From Pseudoalteromonas lipolytica (lineage in GTDB: Bacteria > Pseudomonadota > Gammaproteobacteria > Enterobacterales > Alteromonadaceae), in contig NZ_LJTC01000003.1 of assembly GCF_001306915.1 (NCBI RefSeq), positions 186,001-250,000 of the forward strand: a DNA stretch of 64,000 bases, in the 5' to 3' direction. Shown in pieces: positions 1-8,716 of the stretch (its first letter is position 1; every line of letters starts with the position of its first letter). The position numbers and the translations under genes are program-made. Below the pieces are notes generated by a model that did no database searches, was not told where the DNA came from, and saw nothing but the letters and a program-made list of their open reading frames with translations.

Positions 1-2
1 GG

Positions 3-434
3 CAAGTGATCAGCGCTGAAACACTACAAAGCACCATTCAAGATGCGATGACACTGCATTTTCCAGAGCAAAACTTACAGTGGCTAAATAACGCCCCTGA
101 TTGTTCGATTTTAAGTGATGCCATGCTGTTACCGGCTATTTTAAACTTGCTGCAAAACGCCGTATCGGCGAATAGCCATAATCACCAATACTGCGTAGAA
201 GCTAAGTGGCACATAGATCAGCAAACAGTTTCATTGTCGTTACGTGATTTCGGTCAAGGTTTTAGCGAACAACAAATGGCATCATTAGGTGGCCAACTCA
301 TGCCAAGTAACAATGGTATGGGGATGGCAGTTATGCTTTCGAATGTGACTTTAGAGCGCTTAAATGGCTCATTAACACTAAGCAATCACCCACAGCAAGG
401 TGCAATTGCGATGGTTAGTTTAAAAATTGTATGA
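3..434 (+). CDS. Sensor histidine kinase, C-terminal part (RegB/PrrB-like), truncated by window edge
   Basis: Only the ATP-binding end of the kinase is in the window; the reading frame is open to the left edge, so the GTG at position 6 is not taken as the start. An N-box-like segment (LPAILNLLQNAVSAN), a G1-like DFGQGF and a glycine-rich NNGMGMAV match a HATPase_c domain. It overlaps the next gene by 4 bp (ATGA), which argues for translational coupling. The downstream regulator is of RegA/PrrA/ActR type, so the kinase is probably the redox-type RegB/PrrB/RoxS partner, a membrane protein whose N-terminal half lies outside the window. The pairing is inferred from context; the domain is seen directly. 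Confidence 0.8.
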   Translation, partial: QVISAETLQSTIQDAMTLHFPEQNLQWLNNAPDCSILSDAMLLPAILNLLQNAVSANSHNHQYCVEAKWHIDQQTVSLSLRDFGQGFSEQQMASLGGQLMPSNNGMGMAVMLSNVTLERLNGSLTLSNHPQQGAIAMVSLKIV

Positions 435-964
435 AACTTTTAATTATTGAAGACGATGAAAATCTTGCCAGCACACTGGCAAGGCGTTTTACAAAACAAG
501 GCTTCACATGTTCACTTGCTCATAACGCTGAGCAAGCTTTACAGCATATAACCACTTTTGAGGCGAGCCATTTTCTGGTGGATTTAAAACTCGGGGATGA
601 TAACGGCCTTGCGCTAATTAAACCCTTAAGAGAACAATTTCCTTCAGCTCGTATTGTGTTACTCACTGGGTTTGCCAGTATTGCCAGTGCAGTCGAAGCC
701 ATACGATTAGGTGCTGACGACTATTTACCAAAACCTGTCGATTTTAATTCACTTTTAAAAACAATCTTGGGAGACGCCGAGGTAAACCTATCACTTGAAG
801 AATCAAAGCCAAACAAAATTATGTCGCCAGAGCGCCTTGAGTGGGAGCATATCCAACATGTTTTGCACAGTAACGATGGTAATATTTCCGAAACTGCGCG
901 CCAACTGAATATGCACAGAAGAACATTGCAGCGTAAATTACAGAAAAAACCAGTTAAGCAGTAA
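431..964 (+). CDS. Response regulator, RegA/PrrA/ActR family
   Basis: A receiver domain fills residues 1-115, with the acidic pair D8/D9, probable phospho-acceptor D51, T79 and K101 all in place. A short linker leads to a Fis-type helix-turn-helix at about residues 150-172 (NISETARQLNMHRRTLQRKL), nearly the signature of the RegA/PrrA family. The length of 177 aa is typical. There is no AAA+ domain, so it should act with sigma-70 polymerase. Family members control respiration, redox balance and energy metabolism on a signal from the RegB kinase encoded just upstream with a 4-bp overlap. The targets here cannot be read from the sequence. Confidence 0.88.
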   Translation: MKLLIIEDDENLASTLARRFTKQGFTCSLAHNAEQALQHITTFEASHFLVDLKLGDDNGLALIKPLREQFPSARIVLLTGFASIASAVEAIRLGADDYLPKPVDFNSLLKTILGDAEVNLSLEESKPNKIMSPERLEWEHIQHVLHSNDGNISETARQLNMHRRTLQRKLQKKPVKQ

Positions 965-1116
965 AGTGATTATTAACGTAAGTAAAATAATTAGAAGGCG
1001 TAAATCAGTACAGGATTGAATTCTAAATAGGTACAAAATTACGTGTTTTAAATTTGCTGCATCGCTGATCCTTAACTAAAGTCATGTTAAACCTAATCGT
1101 TGTATGAGTCTGGTGT

Positions 1117-1521
1117 ATGCATTTTTATCAACTTAACTTTTTCGCAATTTTTTTTGCAGGTCTTGCTTCATTCTTATTGGGAATTGTCTGGTATTCACCG
1201 TGGTTATTTAAGCGTATTTGGATGGAGAGCTGTGGTCTAACAGAGTTAGATTTGCAACAAATTAATCCATTTAAAGTTTTTGGTAGCAGTTTAATATTAT
1301 GCTGTTTGATCTCATTTAGCTTTTCATTATTTGTTGGGCCCAATGTTGCTGTTGGGGTGGCTGTTGGTACAGGTTTTATAATTGGTTTATGTTGGGTAAG
1401 CCTTGCTATAGGCATAGGCTACATATTCGAACAGCGGCCGTTAAAACTGTTTTTGGTAAATTCAGGTTATGCTATTTTACAATTTTCATTAATTGGCTTG
1501 GTTTTGGGTCTCTGGTCATAG
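1117..1521 (+). CDS. DUF1761-family membrane protein
   Basis: This 134-aa protein has about four hydrophobic segments. Its N-terminal helix ending in a GIVWYSPWLF-like stretch and its C-terminal LIGLVLGLW segment resemble the DUF1761 family of small inner-membrane proteins of unknown function. The start ATG follows about 150 bp of non-coding DNA after the regulator, so it probably has its own promoter. No catalytic motif is visible and the neighbours do not suggest a job. Confidence 0.7.
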   Translation: MHFYQLNFFAIFFAGLASFLLGIVWYSPWLFKRIWMESCGLTELDLQQINPFKVFGSSLILCCLISFSFSLFVGPNVAVGVAVGTGFIIGLCWVSLAIGIGYIFEQRPLKLFLVNSGYAILQFSLIGLVLGLWS

Positions 1522-1559
1522 CGTGATAGCATGCACTTTTTGAAATAATAAATGGATTA

Positions 1560-1811
1560 ATGGCAAAACCAAATAAAAAAGGGCCAACTAAAACGGTCGA
1601 TATTTTTTGTTCACAATGTAAAACGCAGTTATTTAAATACCGTAAAGGTGGAAAAGGCGCGTTGGTTAAATGCTTTGTTGAACGGATTAGCCAAGATTTT
1701 ACCAATGACACCGGTATTTGCCCTGACTGCCAACGCCCATTTGCCCGCCAGACCATGATCCGTGGTACTCCAGCTTTAAAAATAATCGGTGGTAAGGTGA
1801 CACATAAATAG
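1560..1811 (+). CDS. Small zinc-ribbon-like protein
   Basis: An 83-aa basic protein with two CxxC knuckles (CSQCK near residue 19 and CPDCQ near residue 58) and an extra cysteine between them (VKCFVE). This is the layout of a zinc ribbon. It has no signal peptide or membrane segment, so it is probably cytoplasmic. The lysine-rich N-terminus would suit nucleic-acid contact, but that is inference. It starts 38 bp after the DUF1761 gene and may share its transcript. I do not recognise a named family. Confidence 0.65.
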   Translation: MAKPNKKGPTKTVDIFCSQCKTQLFKYRKGGKGALVKCFVERISQDFTNDTGICPDCQRPFARQTMIRGTPALKIIGGKVTHK

Positions 1812-1958
1812 AATTAAAATACGGACATTTATCCTCGTTTCTTACTCATGCTCTGATACTATTGACCGGTTTGCTGTTTCAATGAATGAAAACAACCCTC
1901 CCCATGGATTGGGCCAGTTGTATGGGTATAAACATATGAACAAAATGGACTCACGCAC

Positions 1959-2228
1959 GTGATAGCACTTTTATTTGATATTATTGGCATGACAGGCACA
2001 TTCTTAGTGGTTGGTGCTTTCTTTTTACTACAACTGAATAAAGCATCGCCAACCGGCCTTGTGTATAACATGATGAACTTAACGGGCGCAATTCTGTTAC
2101 TGATCAGTCTTTGTTATAACTTTAACCTTGCTAGTTTTGTTATTGAGATTTTCTGGATAGCGGCGTCACTTATTGGATTATATAAGTACATCAAAGCAAA
2201 GCGTACTGGAAATGTTGAAACAGCTTAA
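1959..2228 (+). CDS. Small inner-membrane protein, CBU_0592-like
   Basis: An 89-aa protein with three hydrophobic segments, starting at GTG. The pattern (short helix, LNKASPTGLVYNMMN loop, two helices, basic tail KAKR) is that of small integral membrane proteins annotated as CBU_0592-like. No enzymatic motif is seen. A strong rho-independent terminator follows 33 bp after the stop, so it ends its transcript. Confidence 0.6.
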   Translation: MIALLFDIIGMTGTFLVVGAFFLLQLNKASPTGLVYNMMNLTGAILLLISLCYNFNLASFVIEIFWIAASLIGLYKYIKAKRTGNVETA

Positions 2229-2261
2229 TTAAGCTTGGCTCATTAAAACAGACGTTTTTAG

Positions 2262-2294
2262 AAACCCATTTACAGTTGAAAATGGGTTTTTTTG
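2262..2294 (+). terminator. Rho-independent terminator
   Basis: A perfect 10-bp stem (2262-2271 paired with 2280-2289) encloses an 8-nt loop and is followed by a run of T. It lies 33 bp after the 89-aa membrane-protein gene and insulates the sigma-54-associated receptor operon downstream. Confidence 0.85.
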
Positions 2295-2375
2295 TCGCTA
2301 TTTAAGAAAACTTTATAAACTAAAATTATAAAAACATTGCAAGCTTACCAATCTTTTGTATTAATAGTGTAAACA

Positions 2376-2395
2376 TGGTGTTGCTTTTGCAACAC
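2376..2395 (+). promoter_or_regulatory. Possible sigma-54 promoter overlapping an inverted repeat
   Basis: TGG at 2376-2378 and TTGC at 2387-2390 give the GG-N10-GC spacing of a -24/-12 element, about 33 bp before the receptor GTG. The same bases form a perfect 7-bp inverted repeat with a TTTT loop (2378-2384 and 2389-2395), so an operator is an alternative reading. The -24 half (TGGTGT) departs from TGGCAC. A DctD-like sigma-54 activator is encoded in this operon, which makes the promoter reading reasonable. Confidence 0.4.
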
Positions 2396-2422
2396 GGGCT
2401 ATAAGTACAGGTATCGCTTACC

Positions 2423-4405
2423 GTGGATCTTTTCAGATGTTCAGCACTTTTTACTATTGCAGTTGCCTCAACCTCGCCAGTGGTTGCAAACGCGGCTGAA
2501 GAGCAAGACTTATTCTCTTTAAGTTTTGAAGACTTACTTAATGTTCAAGTCGATATAGCAAGTAAAACCAACGAAACTTTGTCATCAGTCCCTTCTACAA
2601 TAAGTGTTTTTAGTCGTAAGCAAATTCAAGCATTAGGGGTTGATAACGCCTACGAAGTGATGAATTTTGTGCCTGGTATGCAATCAACTCGAGGTGATTG
2701 GGTAGGGGCGGTGCCTAAAGATCATGCTCGGGGCGTTTATCTAGATAGCGGTAATGTTTTGGTGATGATAAATGGTGAGCGAATAAATGAATCATCATTT
2801 GGTAAGGCTTCTGTTTATTTGCCTTACATACCTGTGGAAGTTATCGAAAAAATAGAGTTTATTCGCGGCCCTGGGTCAGCACTTTATGGTAGTAATGCAT
2901 TTTTAGGTGTTATGAATATTGTTACCTCTAAAGAGCGAAATGCATTGCAATTTGTAGTTGGTAACAATGGCCGATACGGCACAACAGGTCAGTTCAACAG
3001 GATATTTAGTGACAATACACGTATTTTTGCAAATTTCTCTTATGAACAAAAAGACGGCGAAAGCTACCCGCAAGGAGTAAAAGATCCTCTTGAGGCGCTT
3101 TACCTAGAAGCAGGTGTTGATTACAAAAAGCTGCAATTACGTGCCCGTTACAATGAAACATCCCTTGATGAATTTTTAAACCTCGCTGGATATTCTGAGC
3201 AAAACCAACATAATAGTGATAACACCTTTGTGGGAATTAAATACAACTGGATCAATAACGATAAGTTAAAGCTAGATTCTAGTTACTCATTCACAAAGCA
3301 TAATATTTCAAGTGCAGGGTTAATCGCTACATTTGACGATATTCCAGACTTTCTCATTGGCCCTGCGTGGCAAACAACTGACAGTAAATTCGAAACTGAG
3401 CTAAGTTATCAATTCGATAACCAATGGCAGCTTGCTGCGGGAATTGAATACTCAGAGGCTAAGCAAACTGAAGCAGGAGTTCGCACGTCTTATTATGATT
3501 TCGATTCAGAGCAAATAATTATCGACCCTGCCTTTGAACAGCAAGGGATCGTGTCTGTGATGGACTTTCCTGAGTTTTCGTCACTTAAGTTTACATTCGA
3601 AACCTTGAGTGCTTATGGGCAGCTAAAAATACCATACTCAGATGCACTTACTTTATTTATTGGCGCACGCTATGACGATGTGAAGGACATCGACAGTAAA
3701 CTTTCTCCACGTCTTGCGGGTGTCTATAAAATAAATTCAGAGCATACTGTTAAGCTGCAATATGGTGAATCGTTTAGAACACCGGTTACCAATGAGCTGT
3801 TTTCAAATGATGATGTGACAATAGGTAACCCATCGCTTCGCTCTGAGTCGATAAAAACAACTGAACTTGTTTGGCATTATAAAACCTCAGAGTTACAAGC
3901 TAATGCAGTGCTTTTTTATAATGAACTTAATGATTTTATAAATATTGAGCCAACATTATCAGATGATGCATTGTTTACCTTTACAAACTCATTCAACACC
4001 CAAAACAGTGGTATCGAGCTTGATAGCACTTGGCAATCAAGTAAAGATTTTTCGATTACAGGCACTTATACGCAATACTTTGAAGATCCAATCAATGCGA
4101 GCTTTAAGCGCTTTGCAAGCATAATCAGTAGTTATAACTTATCTGGTTCATGGCAGGTGAGCTTAAACTTATTGTGGCGCGATACAGTTGAAGTAAGCTC
4201 AGATACAGGTGCTCACTTTAAACAATCTGCTTACAGCTTATTGGGTGGCAGTTTAAAATGGCAGTTAAACAACAACAGCCAACTAATGCTAAAAGCAGAA
4301 AATTTGTTAGGAAAAAAATACAACGCATTTGATCCTCGCATTGACAATGGCGCAGTCGCTGGTACAACTGAGGAATTATCGTTACACTACCAATTCAATT
4401 TCTAG
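2423..4405 (+). CDS. TonB-dependent outer-membrane receptor
   Basis: A 660-aa protein starting at GTG, with a signal peptide of about 24 residues ending in VVANA. The plug domain follows (SLSFEDLLNVQVDIASK, then VPSTISVFSRKQIQALG and IEFIRGPGSALYGSNAFLGVMNI), then a beta-barrel ending in an aromatic-terminated strand (HYQFNF). Such receptors take up large or scarce solutes with energy from TonB. The substrate is not evident. The gene sits 22 bp before a DctB-like kinase and its regulator in one operon. This suggests that the receptor and the dicarboxylate-type sensing system serve the same nutrient. Confidence 0.88.
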   Translation: MDLFRCSALFTIAVASTSPVVANAAEEQDLFSLSFEDLLNVQVDIASKTNETLSSVPSTISVFSRKQIQALGVDNAYEVMNFVPGMQSTRGDWVGAVPKDHARGVYLDSGNVLVMINGERINESSFGKASVYLPYIPVEVIEKIEFIRGPGSALYGSNAFLGVMNIVTSKERNALQFVVGNNGRYGTTGQFNRIFSDNTRIFANFSYEQKDGESYPQGVKDPLEALYLEAGVDYKKLQLRARYNETSLDEFLNLAGYSEQNQHNSDNTFVGIKYNWINNDKLKLDSSYSFTKHNISSAGLIATFDDIPDFLIGPAWQTTDSKFETELSYQFDNQWQLAAGIEYSEAKQTEAGVRTSYYDFDSEQIIIDPAFEQQGIVSVMDFPEFSSLKFTFETLSAYGQLKIPYSDALTLFIGARYDDVKDIDSKLSPRLAGVYKINSEHTVKLQYGESFRTPVTNELFSNDDVTIGNPSLRSESIKTTELVWHYKTSELQANAVLFYNELNDFINIEPTLSDDALFTFTNSFNTQNSGIELDSTWQSSKDFSITGTYTQYFEDPINASFKRFASIISSYNLSGSWQVSLNLLWRDTVEVSSDTGAHFKQSAYSLLGGSLKWQLNNNSQLMLKAENLLGKKYNAFDPRIDNGAVAGTTEELSLHYQFNF

Positions 4406-4427
4406 TAGTCCTGTTCGTAAGGTTTGA

Positions 4428-6167
4428 ATGTCGTCATTAAGTAAAAAATTTATTGCAGCAGGTGTATTGCTAATAATGCTGTTAATATTAGTTTTTTATC
4501 TCGGTAGAAGCCATGATTACGAACAAGCTCAGCATCAAAGTCAAACACAAGCTACTCAGCTAAGCCATTATATCGCAAGTGAATTAGCACGATTTAAAAC
4601 CATACCTAGCTTAGTAAGTGCCAATGATTTGGTAAAATCATTTATTGTCGAAAAAGGTGCTGGTGGAGATGCGGTCAATGATTATCTTGAAGATATTCAA
4701 CGAGCGAGTGGGGCTTCAGATGTTTACGTAATGGATTTGTCAGGCACTGTTTTAGCAAGTAGTAACTGGCAAGTTGACTATACTTTCTTAGGAAGTAATT
4801 TTGCTTTTCGGCCGTATTTTTATTTAGCCAAACAAGGTGAAAAAGTTGCTTATTTTGCTTTGGGTATGCGCTCTAGTGAGCGAGGCTTTTATTTTTCTGA
4901 GCCGTTATTTTATCAAGGCGAGGTGGTTGCGGTAGTGGCACTAAAAGTTAATGCCAAAAAATTTGAACAAGATCGCCAGCTACTCAATGCATCAGACACT
5001 TCACATTTCTACATTGCTCTTGAAGACAACGTTATTGTTATGTCTGATGTAGCTGATTGGCGTTTAAAGTCACTTAAGCCCCTTGATAATGAACAAATGG
5101 CTGCATTAGTTAAATCGCGCCGATATCTGTCACATAAACCCACTTTACTGCCCTATACCCATAAACCTCTAAATGAACAAACCATACTGCAAAAAGTTTT
5201 ATTAAACGGTAAGCAATCGCGCTTTATTAGTGCTGTTGAAAGCATTGAAATCATTAACGCCAAAGCGAGTGTGTTGGTGGATGTGACGAATGTCGAGCTT
5301 GCACAAATCCCTAGGCTTCTTTGGTTTAGTGTGTTTTATGCTATTGCGGTAGTACTTATTCATACGGCAATGGTACGTTTTGCTGGTTATAAAAAGCTAT
5401 TGTTTTCTAGGCACAGCCTTGAGCAAGAGGTTATAGAGCGTACTCAGGCTCTCGAAAAGGCTCAAAAAGCGCTGATCCAAACAGCTAAACTTGCAACTAT
5501 TGGTCAGTTAAGTGCAGGCATTAACCATGAAATCAATCAGCCATTAAGTGCCATGAATACCTACTTAGTGAGTGCAAAAAGGTTACTTATCAAAGGAAAT
5601 ATTGAGCAAGCCAGCGAAAATTTAGTTTTGGTGCAGTCGTTAATAGAGCGTGTACACAAAATTGTTGCACAGCTAAAGCATTTTAGTAAACCGGCACAAA
5701 CTCAACTGAGACAGCAAAGCTTAGCGAGTATGTTAAAAAATGCCTTAATGATTGCAAGCGCACAGTTAAAGCAAGATGATATCGAAGTTAAAGCCGCAGA
5801 TATTGATGCAAACATAACAGTATGGGTCGACAGCGTTAAGTTTGAGCAAGTCTTGGTTAACGTGATCACTAATGCCAGCCAAGCAATGAGTGAATCTGAC
5901 AAACGCGAACTGAGCTTTGAGCTTGAACTGTTTGACGACCGAGTAAAGCTATCAATTCTCGATACTGGCCCGGGTATTGATCAACATGCATTAGGTAATA
6001 TCTTTGAGCCATTTTATAGCACTAAAACCAGCAATGGTTTAGGCCTGGGCTTGTCTATTTCAAGGCAAATAATCGACTCATTTAATGGCCGCCTAACGGC
6101 CCATAACCGCCCTAAGGGCGGAGCACAATTTATTATAACTTTACAAACTAACAAGGAAACATCATGA
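4428..6167 (+). CDS. dctB: DctB-like membrane sensor histidine kinase
   Basis: 579 aa. An N-terminal membrane segment (about residues 8-25) and a second near 295-315 bracket a periplasmic region of about 270 residues with Cache/PDC-like features (DVYVMDLSGTVLASSNW, FRPYF, GFYFSEP). A coiled linker leads to the H-box GQLSAGINHEINQPLSAMN, with phospho-accepting His at about residue 367. The N-box (VNVITNASQAM) and G-boxes (DTGPGID, GLGLGLSIS) of the ATPase domain follow. This is the layout of DctB, which senses C4-dicarboxylates in the periplasm. It overlaps the regulator gene by 4 bp. The ligand is inferred from family; the receptor upstream and the porin and DASS carrier downstream fit carboxylate control. 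Confidence 0.8.
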   Translation: MSSLSKKFIAAGVLLIMLLILVFYLGRSHDYEQAQHQSQTQATQLSHYIASELARFKTIPSLVSANDLVKSFIVEKGAGGDAVNDYLEDIQRASGASDVYVMDLSGTVLASSNWQVDYTFLGSNFAFRPYFYLAKQGEKVAYFALGMRSSERGFYFSEPLFYQGEVVAVVALKVNAKKFEQDRQLLNASDTSHFYIALEDNVIVMSDVADWRLKSLKPLDNEQMAALVKSRRYLSHKPTLLPYTHKPLNEQTILQKVLLNGKQSRFISAVESIEIINAKASVLVDVTNVELAQIPRLLWFSVFYAIAVVLIHTAMVRFAGYKKLLFSRHSLEQEVIERTQALEKAQKALIQTAKLATIGQLSAGINHEINQPLSAMNTYLVSAKRLLIKGNIEQASENLVLVQSLIERVHKIVAQLKHFSKPAQTQLRQQSLASMLKNALMIASAQLKQDDIEVKAADIDANITVWVDSVKFEQVLVNVITNASQAMSESDKRELSFELELFDDRVKLSILDTGPGIDQHALGNIFEPFYSTKTSNGLGLGLSISRQIIDSFNGRLTAHNRPKGGAQFIITLQTNKETS

Positions 6168-7534
6168 GTGAAGTTGCAGCGACCTGTGATCAGGTAATCG
6201 TTATCGATGACGAAGCGGTGATCCGTGATTCATTGAAGCAGCTCCTTGAGATTGAAGGTTATCAAGTTCAGTGTTTTAGTGAGCCTACAGCGGCACTTTC
6301 AAAATTAAGTCGTCGCTTCGAAGGTATTGTACTAAGCGACATAAACATGCCAAAAATGGATGGCTTGGCATTTTTAGAGCAAGTTAAAGCCTTTGATAGC
6401 GAGCTACCGGTTATTTTTCTTACCGGCTTTGCTGATGTATCTGTGGCCGTTAAAGCCATGCAGCTTGGTGCTTATGATCTATTTGAAAAGCCGCTAACTG
6501 AGCAGTTATTAGATTGTATTGCTCGTGCTTCAGAAAAACGTGCGTTAGTAATGGAAAACCGCGCCTTAAAAATTGCTGTTGAAAAAACGTCTGCGCCCGG
6601 TGTGCGTATTTTGGGTGAAACCGAACAAATGCAACAAATGATGCATTTACTTAATGCGGTAATCGATACGCCAGCAGATGTGCTAATAGAAGGTGAAACA
6701 GGCACGGGGAAAGAGTTAGTTGCTCGCTATTTACACGATCAAAGTAATCGTTCAGCGGCTAATTTTGTTGCTATAAACTGCGGCGCAATACCTGAGCAAC
6801 TTATTGAAAGTGAGCTTTTTGGTGCAGCCAGTGGTGCATACACAGGGGCGACACAATCTCGCCAAGGTAAGTTTGAATTTGCCAAAGGCGGCACTGTCTT
6901 TTTAGATGAAATAGAGTCTACGCCTGCGAGTTTACAAGTAAAGTTGTTGAGGGTGCTTGAAGAGCGCAAAGTAACCCCTGTAGGTGACAACCACGCCATT
7001 GATTTAGATGTACGTATAGTTGCTGCTACCAAAGTAGACTTAATGACACTAGTCGAAGCAGGGGAGTTTAGAGCCGATTTATATTACCGCCTAAATTTAG
7101 TAAAAGTGAGTATTCCGGCATTACGTGATAGAAAAGCTGATATTCCACTGCTTTTTAAACACTTCAGCTCGATAGCGGCGACACGTTTTCATAAGCCGCC
7201 TGCGCCATTGAGTAGTGAAGCTAAACAACGACTCCTTGCGTATGATTGGCCGGGAAATGTGCGAGAGCTTAGAAATCAGGCTGAACGTGCGGTATTGCTA
7301 GGTTCTGATCTTGCGTTTGCTTCTTACAGCGACACAAATAATCAAAATGAACTTGCTCAAGATCTAAGTCTTGCTGAGAAGATTAGCTTTTATGAGCAGT
7401 CACTCATCGAAGAAGCGCTAGAGCGAAACAACGGCAGCATAAAAGACACCATGGTCACATTACAAATTGCCCGTAAAACCCTTTACGACAAGATGACCAA
7501 GTACGGTATTAATCGCGAAATGTTTAAAGACTAA
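6164..7534 (+). CDS. dctD: DctD-like sigma-54 response regulator
   Basis: 456 aa in three parts. The receiver domain has the phospho-acceptor at D59 (VLSDINMPKMDG). The central AAA+ domain has Walker A GETGTGKE, the sigma-54 contact loop as GAYTGA, and Walker B-like GGTVFLDEIES. A C-terminal Fis-type helix-turn-helix (NNGSIKDTMVTLQIARKTLYDKMTKYGI) completes it. It should activate sigma-54 promoters once phosphorylated by the upstream kinase. A well-spaced -24/-12 element lies about 150 bp downstream, before the porin gene, and a weaker one precedes its own operon. Both are likely targets. Confidence 0.86.
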   Translation: MSEVAATCDQVIVIDDEAVIRDSLKQLLEIEGYQVQCFSEPTAALSKLSRRFEGIVLSDINMPKMDGLAFLEQVKAFDSELPVIFLTGFADVSVAVKAMQLGAYDLFEKPLTEQLLDCIARASEKRALVMENRALKIAVEKTSAPGVRILGETEQMQQMMHLLNAVIDTPADVLIEGETGTGKELVARYLHDQSNRSAANFVAINCGAIPEQLIESELFGAASGAYTGATQSRQGKFEFAKGGTVFLDEIESTPASLQVKLLRVLEERKVTPVGDNHAIDLDVRIVAATKVDLMTLVEAGEFRADLYYRLNLVKVSIPALRDRKADIPLLFKHFSSIAATRFHKPPAPLSSEAKQRLLAYDWPGNVRELRNQAERAVLLGSDLAFASYSDTNNQNELAQDLSLAEKISFYEQSLIEEALERNNGSIKDTMVTLQIARKTLYDKMTKYGINREMFKD

Positions 7535-7562
7535 ACAAACCTCTCACATTAAACTCTTCACA

Positions 7563-7615
7563 ATGGGTGGAACAAGTGACAGCATATTTTTATAAATGTG
7601 TGGATATCCACCCAT
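7563..7615 (+). promoter_or_regulatory. Candidate upstream activator sites for the DctD-like regulator
   Basis: An 8-bp inverted repeat (ATGGGTGG at 7563-7570, CCACCCAT at 7608-7615) brackets a region that also holds a 12-bp perfect palindrome, GTGGATATCCAC, at 7600-7611. It lies about 75-125 bp upstream of the -24/-12 element of the porin gene, the usual distance for enhancer sites bound by a sigma-54 activator. Binding by this regulator is inference. Confidence 0.45.
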
Positions 7616-7687
7616 AAAAGCCAGCCTCTTTTACGCCAAAAAAGTTAATCGACTGTTATTTAACAGCTTTTTTAAAATTAACTAAGT

Positions 7688-7702
7688 TGGCAACCAACTT
7701 GC
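7688..7702 (+). promoter_or_regulatory. Sigma-54 promoter of porin-transporter operon
   Basis: TGGCAA-N5-TTGC matches the -24/-12 consensus TGGCAC-N5-TTGC with one change and exact GG-N10-GC spacing. It lies 45 bp before the porin ATG and just downstream of a DctD-like activator gene. No competing sigma-70 element stands out. Confidence 0.7.
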
Positions 7703-7747
7703 CTTACTAGTTAGGAACAACAATTTGAACCTAATAAGGGGCGCATA

Positions 7748-8707
7748 ATGACAACAATATTCACTCATACAAAAACACGCGTAGCAGCGGCTGTGATTTT
7801 AGCGAGCACAGCTGGCTCAGCAATGGCAGCAGACTACGCGGTATACGGTAAAGCAGAAGTTCAAATAGCAAACACAGATACAGGCGTTATGCGCTATGTT
7901 GATGAAGGTACGCAAATCGAAGCACCTTTTTCGCGCATTGGTATTAAAGGTAGTCACAAATTAACAGAGTCACTTAAAGCAGTATTCAAATACGAAGTAC
8001 AAGTAAAAGGCTTTGAACATGATGATACCAGTGAGCCATTTTCAGCTCGTAATACTTACTTAGGCCTTGCAGGCGATTTTGGTGAAGTGGTTGTCGGTCG
8101 TAACGACACGCGTTTTAAATATTCTGAAGGTAAAGTTGACGGCTTTAACGAAACCCAAGCTGATATTGCACAGCTGATCCCTGGTCAAGACCGTATCGGC
8201 GATACCATTACCTACAGCTCAAAAACATACGGTGGCGCATCACTTGCACTAACTTATGCTCCAAAAGATGACAGCAGCAACGATGAAGATGGTTTTGCGG
8301 CAACGGTTATTTATGGTGACCGTGCATTAAAATCTAAAGACTACTATGTCGCTATCAGCCATGTTGATGCGCTGAACAAGTTAACAGCAAGTCGTGTGGT
8401 TGCCGCATGGAAACTTGAAAACCTACAGTTAGCGGGTTTATTCCAACGTAGCGAATCTACCGATGGTACGAAAGAAGGCAATGGCTATGCAATTAGTGCA
8501 AGCTATGCAATCGATAAATGGGTACCTAAACTGCAATACGTTAAAGACGACTCAAAGATTCGCCATGCTGAAGAAGGTAAACAATGGACAGCAGGTGTTG
8601 ACTATGTGTTCGATAAACAAACCACTGCTTACTTATTCTATACTGATTTAGATTTAGAACTTGAATCAGATAACAGCGTTGCACTTGGCCTTAAATACAA
8701 GTTCTAA
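7748..8707 (+). CDS. Outer-membrane porin
   Basis: 319 aa with a signal peptide ending in SAMA (cleavage before ADYAVYGKAEVQ). The rest reads as a general diffusion porin of the OmpC/OmpU kind: alternating strands, a GEVVVGRNDTRFK segment typical of the constriction region, and a final strand LGLKYKF ending in phenylalanine. It is preceded by AAGGGG and a sigma-54-type promoter. A DASS-family carrier starts 9 bp after its stop, so the two probably form one operon giving outer- and inner-membrane passage to the same anions. Confidence 0.87.
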   Translation: MTTIFTHTKTRVAAAVILASTAGSAMAADYAVYGKAEVQIANTDTGVMRYVDEGTQIEAPFSRIGIKGSHKLTESLKAVFKYEVQVKGFEHDDTSEPFSARNTYLGLAGDFGEVVVGRNDTRFKYSEGKVDGFNETQADIAQLIPGQDRIGDTITYSSKTYGGASLALTYAPKDDSSNDEDGFAATVIYGDRALKSKDYYVAISHVDALNKLTASRVVAAWKLENLQLAGLFQRSESTDGTKEGNGYAISASYAIDKWVPKLQYVKDDSKIRHAEEGKQWTAGVDYVFDKQTTAYLFYTDLDLELESDNSVALGLKYKF

Positions 8708-8716
8708 GGAGTCGGT

